Assembly (NCBI RefSeq): GCF_009363555.1
Contig: NZ_CP045372.1
Span: 2,057,501-2,121,500, forward strand
DNA: 64,000 bases
Source: Sulfitobacter sp. THAF37
GTDB lineage: Bacteria > Pseudomonadota > Alphaproteobacteria > Rhodobacterales > Rhodobacteraceae
Direction: 5' to 3'
Part shown: in pieces, positions 46,980 to 55,968 of the stretch
How positions within the stretch are numbered: the stretch's first letter is position 1
Layout of the letters: every line of letters begins with the position of its first letter
Translations under genes and position numbers: made by a program
The notes under the pieces: generated by a model
Database searches by the model: none
The model's input: the letters and a program-made list of their open reading frames with translations, nothing else
What the model was told of the DNA's origin: nothing

Positions 46980-48692
46980 TCAGTCCCGCTTGCCCGCGAA
47001 GCGTTCGGCCCAGGCTGACCGGTCGTCGTCCGAAATCTTGGCGAACAGCACGTCGGGCACGTCGAAACCATGTCCGGCAGGCAAGATGCCCAGGGCCGCG
47101 GGCACATCGTCGGGCCATGCCGCGCCCTCCACCCGCATCGCGGTCAGCATCTTGGCCGCCGCATCGGGGATGAAGGGCGCCGAGAGCGTCGCGTAGAGCG
47201 GGATCAGATTGAGCGCCAGACGCACCTGCGCCGCCGCCTTGTCAGGATCGGTCTTGAACACGGTCCAGGGTGCCTGCGCCTGCAGGTATTCGTTCCCCGC
47301 CGCCCAGATCGCACGCAGCTCTGCCGCCGATTTCCGGACCTCCACCGCATCCATCTGCGCCTGATACCGCGCCATCCGGGCGGTGAGGTCGGCGATCAGG
47401 GCCTCTTCTTCCGGGCCATATGTACCGGCCTCCGGCACGGCTTCGCCGAATTTCGAGCGGCAGAACTTGGTGATCCGGCTGACGAAATTGCCCAGCACAT
47501 CGGCGAGGTCCTTGTTCACCGAGGCCTGGAAATTCTCCCAGGTGAATTCCGCATCCGAGGTTTCCGGCGCGTGGCTCAGCAGCCACCAGCGCCAGTAGTC
47601 CGCCGGCAGGATGTCCAGCGCCTGATCCATGAACACCCCGCGCCCCCGCGAGGTTGAAAACTGCCCGCCGTCGTAGGTCAGGTAGTTGAACGACTTGATG
47701 TAATCGACAAGCTTCCACGGCTCGCCGCTGCCCATGATCGTGGCAGGAAAGCTGAGGGTGTGGAAGGGCACGTTGTCCTTGCCCATGAACTGGGTGTAGC
47801 GCACGTCATCCGCGCCCTTGTCGGTGCGCCACCAGCGTTCCCAGTCCTCTCCCTTGCCCGCGTCCACCCATTCCTGCGCGGACGCGATATATTCGATCGG
47901 CGCGTCGAACCAGACGTAGAACACCTTGCCTTCCATCCCCGGCCAGTCCGCGCCGCCGCGTTTCACCGGCACGCCCCAGTTGAGGTCGCGTGTAATGCCC
48001 CGGTCCTGCAATCCGTCGCCGTCGTGAAGCCACTTCTTCGCGATGGAGGTGGTCAGCACCGGCCAGTCGGTCTTGGAAGAGATCCAGTCGTCCAGCCGGT
48101 CTTTCATCTGGCTCTGGCGCAGCATCAGGTGCTTGGTCTCGCGCATCTCCAGGTCGGTCGCCCCCGAGATCGTGCTGCGCGGATTGATCAGGTCGGCGGG
48201 GTCCAGCTGCTTGGTGCAATTGTCGCATTGGTCGCCGCGCGCGTCTTCGAAGCCGCAATTGGGGCAGGTGCCCTCGACGTAGCGGTCGGGCAGAAAGCGT
48301 CCGTCGGTGGGCGAATAGATCTGCTTTTGCGAGACTTCCTCGATCAGCCCCTGGTCGGCCAGGACCCCGGCGAAATGCTGGGTCAGCTTGTGGTTCTGCG
48401 GCGAGGAAGAGCGCCCGAAGTGGTCGAAGGACAGGCCGAAACCTTCGGCGATGCGGGCCTGGACCGCGTGCATCTCGGCACAGTAGTCGGCCACCGGCTT
48501 GCCCGCCTTTGCCGCGGCCAGTTCCGCCGGGGTGCCGTGTTCGTCCGTGGCGCAGAGAAACAGCACCTCGTGCCCGCGGCCCCGCAGGTAGCGGGCATAG
48601 AGGTCGGCGGGCAGCTGGCTGCCCACGAGGTTCCCCAGGTGCTTGATGCCGTTGATGTAGGGAATGGCGGAAGTGATGAGATGTCTGGTCAC
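46980..48692 (-). CDS. metG: Methionyl-tRNA synthetase
   Basis: 570 residues beginning at GTG. Class I synthetase: the HIGH motif appears as HLGN (18-21). A zinc-knuckle insertion with CPNCGF and CDNC is present, and the KMSKS loop is the variant [11 protein letters not shown]. The anticodon-binding helical domain follows. There is no C-terminal tRNA-binding (Trbp111-like) domain, as usual for alphaproteobacterial MetRS. It charges initiator and elongator tRNA-Met. It lies 64 bases downstream of the MFS gene, on the opposite side from its own promoter. Confidence 0.95.
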   Translation of the reverse strand: MTRHLITSAIPYINGIKHLGNLVGSQLPADLYARYLRGRGHEVLFLCATDEHGTPAELAAAKAGKPVADYCAEMHAVQARIAEGFGLSFDHFGRSSSPQNHKLTQHFAGVLADQGLIEEVSQKQIYSPTDGRFLPDRYVEGTCPNCGFEDARGDQCDNCTKQLDPADLINPRSTISGATDLEMRETKHLMLRQSQMKDRLDDWISSKTDWPVLTTSIAKKWLHDGDGLQDRGITRDLNWGVPVKRGGADWPGMEGKVFYVWFDAPIEYIASAQEWVDAGKGEDWERWWRTDKGADDVRYTQFMGKDNVPFHTLSFPATIMGSGEPWKLVDYIKSFNYLTYDGGQFSTSRGRGVFMDQALDILPADYWRWWLLSHAPETSDAEFTWENFQASVNKDLADVLGNFVSRITKFCRSKFGEAVPEAGTYGPEEEALIADLTARMARYQAQMDAVEVRKSAAELRAIWAAGNEYLQAQAPWTVFKTDPDKAAAQVRLALNLIPLYATLSAPFIPDAAAKMLTAMRVEGAAWPDDVPAALGILPAGHGFDVPDVLFAKISDDDRSAWAERFAGKRD

Positions 48693-48756
48693 GGGGCAGG
48701 CCTCTGGTCAGGGATTGGCGATGCTTTAACAGCCCAGCAAGGCGCATGCCAGCCCG

Positions 48757-49986
48757 TCAATCCCCCCGCTCGTCGCGCGCCCGCCCGGTCAGGCGCCCGA
48801 TCAGGAAACTGGTGCGCGGCGCGTATATGTAGCGCGTGCGGTGCGGCGTGGCCCGGCCCCGGCGCATCCTGAGCAGGCCGAAGACCACCAGCACCCCGTG
48901 CCCGACGCTGATCATCATGAACAGCGCGGGCGGGCCGAAGCGGTCGATCAGCACCGAGGCGATGTAGGGGGCAAGGATCGCGCCGGCCGCGTACCAGAAC
49001 ATCAATGCCGCAGACAGTTCGACCCTTTCGTCGTCGCTGGCGAAATCATGGGCATGGGCGGCGGCGACCGAATAGATCGGGAAGGTGGTCAGCCCGAACA
49101 GGCCGGCGGCGAGGAAGACGCCGACCATGCCCAGCCCGGCGGAGGACACGGTGACGCCGCAGGCCAGCATCGCCGCGACAGAGAGCCAGATCAGCACCCA
49201 GCGCCGGTCGAACTTGTCGGCGAGCCAGCCCACGGGCCATTGCGCGATGGCCCCGCCGAGGACATAGGCGGCCAGGAACCAGGCGATCTGGCCCGCGTTC
49301 AGGCCGACTTCCTGCCCGTAGATCGGGCCGACCATGCGGAAGGATGCGCCGGACAACGCGGACACGACCACCCCGGCTGCCGCCAGCGGCGAGCGGTCGA
49401 CGGCAAGGCGGGGGCGCAGGCGCGGCTGGGCGGGGGTGTCGGGCTGCTGCACCTTGCTGAGGGTGATCGGCAGCAGCGCCGCGCAGCAGACGATGGCCAG
49501 GATGTTGTAAGAGACATAGGACGCCGGGGCGAGGATGCCGACGATCATCTGCGCGCAGAGCGATCCGGTCATGTCCACGATGCGGTAGACGCCCATGGTG
49601 CGGCCCCGGGTCTGGTTGGTGACTTTGGCCTGCAGCCAGGCCTCGATCACCGTGTAACAGCCCGCCACGCAGAGGCCGGAGGCGACCCGCATCAGGGTCC
49701 AGGCCAGCGGATCGACAACCAGCATGTGCGCCATCAGCCCGATGGCACCGGCCGCGGTGAAGGCGGCAAAGGCGCGGCTGTGGCCGACCGACCCCATCAG
49801 CCGCGGCGCCCACCAGCATCCGATGAAGAAGCCCAGGAAATGCGCCGAGCCGAGCAGCCCGATCTCCTGCCGGGAGAACCCCAGCGCCGTGCCCGACAGC
49901 ACGTCGAGCGGACCCACCCCGCCCGAGGACAGCTGCAACAGGATGACCGAGAAGAACAGGGCCGCAAAGGAAATGAGCAGACGCAT
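48757..49986 (-). CDS. MFS transporter
   Basis: 409 residues if started at the ATG at 49986; another in-frame ATG at 50004 would add six residues, and neither has a strong ribosome-binding site. About twelve membrane helices, with the MFS loop motif GWLADKFDRRWVL after TM8 and an AQPR/RPRL-rich central loop. The branch resembles YcaD/unknown-substrate MFS permeases (STALGFSR-like start, EAWLQAKVTNQTRGRTMGVY). Substrate cannot be stated. It is divergent from the aldo-keto reductase, with a MITE-like element between them. Confidence 0.8.
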   Translation of the reverse strand: MRLLISFAALFFSVILLQLSSGGVGPLDVLSGTALGFSRQEIGLLGSAHFLGFFIGCWWAPRLMGSVGHSRAFAAFTAAGAIGLMAHMLVVDPLAWTLMRVASGLCVAGCYTVIEAWLQAKVTNQTRGRTMGVYRIVDMTGSLCAQMIVGILAPASYVSYNILAIVCCAALLPITLSKVQQPDTPAQPRLRPRLAVDRSPLAAAGVVVSALSGASFRMVGPIYGQEVGLNAGQIAWFLAAYVLGGAIAQWPVGWLADKFDRRWVLIWLSVAAMLACGVTVSSAGLGMVGVFLAAGLFGLTTFPIYSVAAAHAHDFASDDERVELSAALMFWYAAGAILAPYIASVLIDRFGPPALFMMISVGHGVLVVFGLLRMRRGRATPHRTRYIYAPRTSFLIGRLTGRARDERGD

Positions 49987-50133
49987 GAAACTTCTTAGGC
50001 CCATTCCCGCGCCGAACCCAAGGCAATTCCCGACAGGGCGCGCCGGTTTTCGCGCAGCGCGCCGGAAATCCCCTGCCCATCGTTTCCGATCCAAGGGGGG
50101 CATTGGGTCTTGCGGTGCGAGTCTCACCCTTTA

Positions 50134-50500
50134 GGTCGTGTTGCCATTCATTGTCGACCACCCGCGCGAGACGGATTTTGCCGCTGGCGCCCTGATGTGA
50201 GCGCAGCAATGTGATCATTGGAAGTGAACATCCGGGAGGACAGAGGCAAAATCCGCCGCGCCCCGAAGGGGTTTCGCCAAAGTTGCCCATTTCCGCGTTA
50301 CAGCGTCCCGCCTTTACTTTAAAAATAAATCACGTCGCCAATGTCCCGAGAGCGCGTAGCGCGCAGGGTATTGGCGCTTCAATTTCAAGGCGGGGCGCGC
50401 AAAGAGAGCTTGAAATAGCTGGCTATTCCTGCGCTCTCTTGCCTGGAACTGAGCAATTTTGGGCTGAAACGGGTGGCCGAAAATGAATGTCAACACGACC
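50134..50500. mobile_element. 367-bp MITE-like element with terminal inverted repeats
   Basis: The ends are 23-bp inverted repeats (50134-50156 and 50478-50500) matching at 21 of 23 positions and starting GGTCGTGTTG. Both sides are flanked by TA (50132-50133 and 50501-50502), the duplication made by IS630/Tc1-type transposases. The interior has no protein-coding sequence but several nested inverted repeats: CGGATTTTGCC/GGCAAAATCCG, CGCCAAT/ATTGGCG, AAGAGAGC/GCTCTCTT. This fits a non-autonomous miniature element. It ends 31 bases before the aldo-keto reductase ATG and so probably supplies or disrupts its promoter. The parent transposase is not in the window. Confidence 0.7.
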
Positions 50501-50531
50501 TAGGGTGCGCGGCAAAACGGGGAACCAGAAG

Positions 50532-51575
50532 ATGCAGAAACGCAAACTTGGCGGCAGCGACCTGAAGGTGACAGACCTGTGCCTTGGGTCCATGACCTGG
50601 GGCACGCAAAACACCGCCGAGGAAGGGCACGCCCAGATCGACATGGCGCTGGATGCGGGCGTGAACTTCATCGACACGGCTGAAATGTATCCCGTCAACC
50701 CGATCAGCGCCGAGACCATAGGCCGGACCGAACGGATCATCGGGTTGTGGTTCGAACGCGACATGCGCCGCGACGAGATTGTGCTGGCCACCAAGCATTC
50801 CGGCGAGGGGATGCAGCACGTCCGCGACGGGGCGCCGATTTCGTCCAGGACGATCCCGGAGGCGATCGAAGCGTCCCTGCGCAGGTTGCAGACCGACTAC
50901 ATCGACCTCTATCAGTTTCACTGGCCCAACCGGGGCAGCTACATGTTCCGCAACAATTGGGAATTCGACCCCTCCGGCCAGGACCGCGCGGAAACCATCG
51001 CCCATATGGAGGACGCGCTGGGCGCGCTTCAGGCCGAAGTGGCGCGCGGCACCATCCGCGCTTTCGGGCTGAGCAATGAAAGCGCCTGGGGCATGACCCA
51101 ATGGGCCAATGTGGCCGACCGCGTGGGGGGGCCGCGTCCGGTGGCGGTGCAGAACGAATATTCGTTGCTCTGCCGCATGGCCGATACGGATGTGGCAGAG
51201 GCCTGCATCAACGAAAATATCGACATGTTCGCCTTTTCCCCGCTGGCGGCGGGTCTCTTGACGGGCAAGTATCAGGGCGGCGCGGTGCCCGAGGGCTCGC
51301 GCATGTCGCTGAACGGCGACCTCGGCGGGCGCAAGACCGATCGTGTCTTTGCCGCGGTCGATGCCTATTTGCAGGTGGCGAGGGATCACGATCTCGATCC
51401 GGTCCAGATGGCGCTGGCCTGGTGCCGCGCGCGGCCCTTCATGGGATCGGTGATCTTTGGCGCGACCAGCACCGCGCAGGTGCAGCGGGCGCTGGGTGCG
51501 GCGGATCTGACCCTGAGCGACGAGGTCAACGCGGCGCTGAACGCGGTCCACAAGGCGCATCCGATGCCCTATTGA
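50532..51575 (+). CDS. Aldo-keto reductase
   Basis: 347 residues from the ATG at 50532; the frame continues upstream into the MITE-like element, which is not coding. (beta/alpha)8 barrel with the AKR catalytic tetrad Asp48, Tyr53, Lys88 and His130 (FIDTAEMYP, LATKHS, YQFHWPNR). The sequence resembles the Tas/YajO-like branch, which reduces aldehydes or ketones with NADPH. Substrate unknown. The native promoter region appears to have been interrupted by the insertion. Confidence 0.88.
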   Translation: MQKRKLGGSDLKVTDLCLGSMTWGTQNTAEEGHAQIDMALDAGVNFIDTAEMYPVNPISAETIGRTERIIGLWFERDMRRDEIVLATKHSGEGMQHVRDGAPISSRTIPEAIEASLRRLQTDYIDLYQFHWPNRGSYMFRNNWEFDPSGQDRAETIAHMEDALGALQAEVARGTIRAFGLSNESAWGMTQWANVADRVGGPRPVAVQNEYSLLCRMADTDVAEACINENIDMFAFSPLAAGLLTGKYQGGAVPEGSRMSLNGDLGGRKTDRVFAAVDAYLQVARDHDLDPVQMALAWCRARPFMGSVIFGATSTAQVQRALGAADLTLSDEVNAALNAVHKAHPMPY

Positions 51576-51611
51576 GCGGGCGGAATTTTGGAAAATTCCG
51601 CTGCGAGTTTT

Positions 51612-52571
51612 TCAAAAATTCGCCTGCTGCGACCCGCGTGCGCCCCGGCGCATCTGGCTGGGCGAGACCTGGAACCGGGCCCGGAACGCCCGCGAGAATC
51701 CGGCGGGTGAGCCGAAACCGGTGTTCAGCGCGATCTCGTTCAGCGGCAACCAGGTCTCGCGCACCAGCCGCTCTGCCTGCGCCAGCCGCAGCGCCAGGTA
51801 ATGCGCCTGCGGCGTCACGCCGAGATGGGTCTTGAACTGCTGCTGCAGGGCGCGTTCCGACACGCCCAGGTCCGCCGCGATCTCGCGCAGGCGCAGCGGC
51901 GTATCCAGCGCCGCCTCCATCCGCTGCTGGGCGCGGGCGGTCAGCCGGGAATGGCGCGGGTTCTGGGCGCGGCTTTGCGGCCGCGGCGGGGCCGGGTCGA
52001 AGATAAAGGCGGTGGCGATGCGTCCGGCCAGTGCCATCCCGTGCCGCGCCCTGATGAGATGCAGCATCATCTCAAGGGCGGGGGCCGCCCCGGCCGATGT
52101 CAGGCGCTTGCCGCTGACCTCGTATCTTGTGTTGATCAGCTCCACCGCCGGGAAATTCTGCGAAAACAGCTCGAAATCCTCCCAGTGGCTGGTGGCCCGG
52201 TGTCCGTCCAGGATGCCCGCCCGCGCCATCACCCAGGGGCCGCCGTCAATGCCCGCGATCGTGGCGCCCTGTGCTGCGATCCGGCGCAGGCTCGCGGTCA
52301 GCTGCGGGGTGGTCTGCGCCTCCACCGCGAAGCCCGCGACGATGATCAGCAGATCGGTGGCGGGCATCTTGTGGATGGGGGCGGCGGGAATCTCCAGCCC
52401 GCTGGTCAACTGCACCGCCCGGTCGCGGGGGGTGGCGAAATGCCACTCGTACAGCACCCGCCCCGCCTGCCGGTTCGCCGCGCGCAGCGGGTCCACCGCC
52501 GCCGCCAGTGTCAGCGTGTTGCAGCCTTCGAGCACAAGAAGGGTGGTATGGGTAATTTCTGCGGATTTCAT
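51612..52571 (-). CDS. cdhR: GlxA-type AraC-family regulator of carnitine catabolism
   Basis: 319 residues from the ATG at 52571 (a TTG precedes it in frame). An N-terminal DJ-1/PfpI-like amidotransferase-fold sensor domain (about 8-190) is followed by a C-terminal AraC DNA-binding domain (about 215-310) with LREIAADLGVSERALQQQFKTHLG and a second HTH, LNEIALNTGFGSPAGFSRAFRARF. This is the GlxA/CdhR/GbdR architecture that regulates carnitine and betaine use in pseudomonads. It is divergent from the carnitine operon, which makes CdhR the best name. Convergent with the aldo-keto reductase. Confidence 0.8.
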   Translation of the reverse strand: MKSAEITHTTLLVLEGCNTLTLAAAVDPLRAANRQAGRVLYEWHFATPRDRAVQLTSGLEIPAAPIHKMPATDLLIIVAGFAVEAQTTPQLTASLRRIAAQGATIAGIDGGPWVMARAGILDGHRATSHWEDFELFSQNFPAVELINTRYEVSGKRLTSAGAAPALEMMLHLIRARHGMALAGRIATAFIFDPAPPRPQSRAQNPRHSRLTARAQQRMEAALDTPLRLREIAADLGVSERALQQQFKTHLGVTPQAHYLALRLAQAERLVRETWLPLNEIALNTGFGSPAGFSRAFRARFQVSPSQMRRGARGSQQANF

Positions 52572-52604
52572 CAAGACATGTTCGTATTAGGAAAAGCAGC
52601 CTCT

Positions 52605-52632
52605 GCCAAGTGCCGTCATGATTGCGCCAAGT
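52605..52632. promoter_or_regulatory. Direct repeats GCCAAGT, candidate CdhR site
   Basis: GCCAAGT occurs at 52605-52611 and again at 52626-52632, 21 bases apart. AraC-family regulators commonly bind two direct half-sites two helical turns apart. They lie in the cdhR-cdhC divergent gap, about 20-45 bases before the cdhC start. Seven matching bases is little, so this is tentative. Confidence 0.3.
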
Positions 52633-52651
52633 TGACAGAAAGGACCGCCCC

Positions 52652-53563
52652 ATGCCGTTGACCATGAACCGCGATGTTTTCATCACCTGTGCCGTGACCG
52701 GATCGGGCGGTACCCAGGACCGCAGCCCGCATGTGCCGCGCAGCCCCGCCCAGATCGCCGAAAGCGCCATCGCCGCGGCCAAGGCGGGGGCGGCGGTGGT
52801 GCATTGCCACGTGCGCGATCCCGAAACCGGCACGCCGAGCCGGGATCTGGCCTATTACCGCGAAGTGACCGAACGCATTCGCGCTGCGGAAACCGATGTG
52901 GTGCTGAACCTGACCGCCGGGATGGGCGGCGACATCATGTTCGGCCCGACCGAACGCCCGATGCCGCCCGTGGAAGGCACCGACATGATCGGGGCCTCCG
53001 AACGGGTGCAGCACATCGCGGACTGCCTGCCCGAGATCTGTACGCTGGACTGCGGCACGATGAATTTCGCCGAAGCTGATTACGTCATGACCAACACGCC
53101 GGGCATGTTGACGGCGATGGGGTCGATGATGACCGAACTGGGCGTAAAACCCGAGATCGAAGCCTTTGACACGGGTCATCTGTGGTACGCCAAGCAGCTT
53201 GTGAAAGACGGTGTGCTGGAGGCGCCCGCGCTGGTGCAGCTTTGCATGGGTGTGCCCTGGGGCGCGCCGGACGATCTGAACACCTTCATGGCGATGGTCA
53301 ACAACGTGCCGGACGACTGGACATTCTCGGCCTTTGCGCTGGGGCGCAACCAGATGGCCTATGTCGCCGCCGCGGTGCTGGCGGGCGGCAATGTGCGGGT
53401 CGGGCTTGAGGACAACCTGTGGCTGGGCAAGGGACAATTGGCGGAAAACTGGCAGCTGGTCGAACGGGCCGGGTCCATCATCGAGAACATGGGCGCGCGC
53501 ATCATCGGCCCCGCCGAGGTCCGCGAGAAGCTGGGCCTGACAAAGCGGGCGCCCGGGGCGTGA
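52652..53563 (+). CDS. cdhC: Beta-keto acid cleavage enzyme (dehydrocarnitine:acetyl-CoA)
   Basis: 303 residues with AAAGGA upstream of the ATG. BKACE/Kce TIM barrel; the zinc-binding motif VHCHVRDPETG (50-60) holds His51 and His53. FVGMGG-like loops (NLTAGMGGDIMFG) and DTGHLWYAKQL and VRVGLEDNLWL are family segments. Next to carnitine dehydrogenase it should convert 3-dehydrocarnitine plus acetyl-CoA to betainyl-CoA plus acetoacetate. It is the first gene of a four-gene unit whose members all overlap; its stop lies in GTGA with the lipoprotein start. Confidence 0.9.
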   Translation: MPLTMNRDVFITCAVTGSGGTQDRSPHVPRSPAQIAESAIAAAKAGAAVVHCHVRDPETGTPSRDLAYYREVTERIRAAETDVVLNLTAGMGGDIMFGPTERPMPPVEGTDMIGASERVQHIADCLPEICTLDCGTMNFAEADYVMTNTPGMLTAMGSMMTELGVKPEIEAFDTGHLWYAKQLVKDGVLEAPALVQLCMGVPWGAPDDLNTFMAMVNNVPDDWTFSAFALGRNQMAYVAAAVLAGGNVRVGLEDNLWLGKGQLAENWQLVERAGSIIENMGARIIGPAEVREKLGLTKRAPGA

Positions 53564-54051
53564 GGCGTTTGCGCGTTCTGGCAATCGCCGGTGTGATGGC
53601 GCTGGGGGCCTGCGCGGCAGAGCGGGCGGGCTACCCGACCGGCACGCTGCCGCTGCGCAATCCGACGGCCCCGCTGGGCGGCACCGCGCGGTTCGACCCC
53701 GGACGCTTTGCCGGCGACTGGGTGACACGCGCCTGCATGGGCCCCTGCGTGCCCTCCGTCAGCTTTACCCAAAGCCTGACCGGCGCGGTGTCCGAGACCG
53801 ACGCGCGGGGCAGCCGCGCCTATCTGCCCGGCGCACCGGGCGTCCTGCGTTCGACGGCGGGCGACGCCGTGCTGGTGGTGATGTGGGTGGACGAGGGGTT
53901 CCGCACCGCCGCCGTGGGGCTGGCGGACGGCAGCCGCGCGGCGATCATCGACCGCAGCCCGACCGGCGGCGCCGACCGGATCGCGGCGGCGCGGGAGATC
54001 CTCGATTTCAACGGCTGGGACGTCAGCCAGCTGCGGGGGGTGGCGCCATGA
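53560..54051 (+). CDS. Small lipoprotein of the carnitine operon, lipocalin-like
   Basis: 163 residues starting at the GTG that overlaps the cdhC stop. Signal peptide with lipobox LGAC (cysteine 18), so it is a predicted lipoprotein. The mature part begins with a proline/glycine-rich stretch, then FDPGRFAGDWVTRAC, reminiscent of the lipocalin G-x-W motif. It contains two further cysteines close together (RACMGPC) and a strand-rich C-terminal half. I do not recognise it with certainty. Its position suggests an envelope role linked to carnitine or betaine, which is inference. Confidence 0.7.
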   Translation: MRRLRVLAIAGVMALGACAAERAGYPTGTLPLRNPTAPLGGTARFDPGRFAGDWVTRACMGPCVPSVSFTQSLTGAVSETDARGSRAYLPGAPGVLRSTAGDAVLVVMWVDEGFRTAAVGLADGSRAAIIDRSPTGGADRIAAAREILDFNGWDVSQLRGVAP

Positions 54052-54221
54052 TCGGCGTTCTTCTGATGTGCGTGGCGCTGGCCTTTGGGGCCTTCTGGGT
54101 CGGCGGCATGGTGCTGGGGGTGCGGGACACACCGCCCTTTGGCTGGAGCGTCCGGGCCTGCGCATCGCTTTGCGCGGGGATTGCACTTGCAGGTGTGATT
54201 TTGATGGGATTGGGCATATGA
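54048..54221 (+). CDS. 57-residue membrane peptide of the carnitine operon
   Basis: The start ATG overlaps the lipoprotein stop (ATGA) and its own stop overlaps the dehydrogenase start (ATGA). Two hydrophobic segments (about 2-24 and 36-56) flank a short polar loop RDTPPFGWS. It is shorter than usual annotation limits. The double overlap argues that it is translated. No family is recognised; it could anchor or assist a transporter or the adjacent lipoprotein. Confidence 0.65.
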   Translation: MIGVLLMCVALAFGAFWVGGMVLGVRDTPPFGWSVRACASLCAGIALAGVILMGLGI

Positions 54222-55690
54222 CAAGGACAGCGGCAATCATTGGCGGCGGCGTGATCGGCGGCGGTTGGGCGGCGCGGTTTGCGCTGAACGGCTGGAGCGT
54301 GCGGGTCCATGACCCCGACCCAGAGGCGGAGCGCAAGATCGGCGAGATCATGGCCAACGCGCGGCGGTCCCTGCCGGGGCTGACCGACGTGGCGCTGCCC
54401 GCCGAGGGCGCGGTCAGCTTTCACGGCTCTATCGCGGAGGCGGTCGAAGGGGCCGAGTGGATACAGGAGAGCGTGCCGGAACGGCTGGACATCAAGCATC
54501 AGACCTTTGGTGCGATCCAGCAGGCCTGCGATCCGGAGGCGGTCATCGGGTCGTCGACCTCCGGCTTCAGGCCGAGCGAACTGCAGCAGGGCGCGGCGCG
54601 GCCCGGGCAGATCATGGTCGCGCATCCGTTCAACCCGGTCTATCTGCTGCCGCTGGTGGAACTGGTGCCGGGCAACGGGATCGACGGCCCGATGGTGGAC
54701 CGGGCCAAGGAGATATTGACCACGCTGGGCATGTACCCGCTGCATCTGAAGAAGGAAATCGACGCCCATGTGGCGGATCGCCTTCTCGAAGCGGTCTGGC
54801 GCGAGGCGCTGTGGCTGGTCAAGGACGGCATCGCCACGACCGAGGAGATCGACAACGCGATCCGCTACGGCTTTGGCATCCGCTGGGCGCAGATGGGCCT
54901 GTTCGAAACCTACCGCGTGGCGGGCGGCGAAGCGGGGATGAAGCATTTCATGGCGCAATTCGGCCCGGCGCTGAGCTGGCCCTGGACCAGGCTGATGGAT
55001 GTGCCCGAGTTCACGGAAGAACTGGTGGACCTGATCGCGGGCCAGTCGGATGCGCAATCCGGCGCGCATTCGATCCGGGAGCTGGAGCGTATCCGGGACA
55101 ATAACCTGGTGGCCATGATGCGGGGTCTCAAGGCGCAGGACTGGGGCGCGGGTGCGCTGCTGAACGCGCAGGAAAAGATCATGCGCAGCGGCACGGCCAT
55201 GGGCGCCCGGGCAGAGGACCTGCCCGCCGATGCCCCGGTGCTGACCGCCCGCCGGACCGTGCCTCTGGACTGGACCGACTACAACGGGCACATGACGGAA
55301 GCGCGGTATCTGCACGCCTTTGCCGATGCGACCGACCGGTTCATGGAAATGATCGGCTGCGATGCGGCATACATCGCGTCGGGAGGCAGCTATTTCACCG
55401 CCGAGACCCATATCCGGCATCTGGACGAGGTCCACGCCGGAGCGGTGATCGAGATCCAGACCCAGGTGATCGAAGGGGCGGGCAAGAAGATGCATCTGTT
55501 CCACGAGATGGTGGAGAGCGGCAGGCTGCTGGCCACGGGCGAGCATTTCCTGCTGCATGTGTCGCTGGAGACGCGCAGACCGAGCGCGCCGTCGGCGGAG
55601 GTCGAAGCGGCGCTGGTGCGCTTTGCCCAAGGCCATGCGGCGCTGCCGCGGCCACAGGGGCTGGGCCGCGCCATCGGAGCACCGCGGTAG
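54218..55690 (+). CDS. cdhAB: L-carnitine dehydrogenase fused to betainyl-CoA thioesterase
   Basis: 490 residues. The N-terminal part (about 1-320) is a 3-hydroxyacyl-CoA dehydrogenase-type enzyme: NAD motif IGGGVIGGGWA, VAHPFNPVYLLPLVELV with the catalytic histidine, and a helical C-domain. It oxidises L-carnitine to 3-dehydrocarnitine. From about 340 a hotdog thioesterase follows, with LDWTDYNGHMTEARY (Asp351, Asp354, Asn356, His358). In pseudomonads these are separate genes cdhA and cdhB; rhizobial carnitine dehydrogenase has this fusion. Together with CdhC it yields glycine betaine. Last gene of the operon. Confidence 0.9.
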   Translation: MTRTAAIIGGGVIGGGWAARFALNGWSVRVHDPDPEAERKIGEIMANARRSLPGLTDVALPAEGAVSFHGSIAEAVEGAEWIQESVPERLDIKHQTFGAIQQACDPEAVIGSSTSGFRPSELQQGAARPGQIMVAHPFNPVYLLPLVELVPGNGIDGPMVDRAKEILTTLGMYPLHLKKEIDAHVADRLLEAVWREALWLVKDGIATTEEIDNAIRYGFGIRWAQMGLFETYRVAGGEAGMKHFMAQFGPALSWPWTRLMDVPEFTEELVDLIAGQSDAQSGAHSIRELERIRDNNLVAMMRGLKAQDWGAGALLNAQEKIMRSGTAMGARAEDLPADAPVLTARRTVPLDWTDYNGHMTEARYLHAFADATDRFMEMIGCDAAYIASGGSYFTAETHIRHLDEVHAGAVIEIQTQVIEGAGKKMHLFHEMVESGRLLATGEHFLLHVSLETRRPSAPSAEVEAALVRFAQGHAALPRPQGLGRAIGAPR

Positions 55691-55850
55691 CGCCTGTCCG
55701 GCCCGACGCTGTGAGAGCGCGCTTGGGTGTTGCCGGAAGGAGCGCGCTGCGCGCGCATTCGATTCCCGGTTTGCCGCTTCGGGTCTCACCGTCCCAGAGG
55801 CCCCGAGCCGCCCGCGATTGATCCCCGGTCTGGCAGCGTCCCGCCCGGCG

Positions 55851-55908
55851 GTCCAGCAAAATAGCCGTCTCCCCGCCGGGGCGGGGCCCCTCGGCGATTT
55901 TGCTGGAC
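55851..55908. terminator. Large hairpin after the carnitine operon
   Basis: Arms GTCCAGCAAAAT (55851-55862) and ATTTTGCTGGAC (55897-55908) pair perfectly. After one mismatch GCCG (55864-55867) pairs with CGGC (55892-55895), enclosing a GC-rich loop that can itself fold (CCCCGCC/GGGGCGGGG). It lies between the convergent carnitine operon and XRE gene. The ATTTT/AAAAT arms place T- and A-rich bases in the stem rather than after it. A terminator or a repeat-derived structure. Confidence 0.55.
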
Positions 55909-55968
55909 AGCCGGTCGGGCCGCCGCCGTTCCGGTCTCAAGCGAGGGCGGCTCCGGACCAGAGGCGGT

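Noticed and set aside
50487..50531. Earlier start for the aldo-keto reductase at 50487
   Set aside because: The extra residues are encoded by the terminal repeat of the MITE-like element; the family N-terminus begins at 50532.
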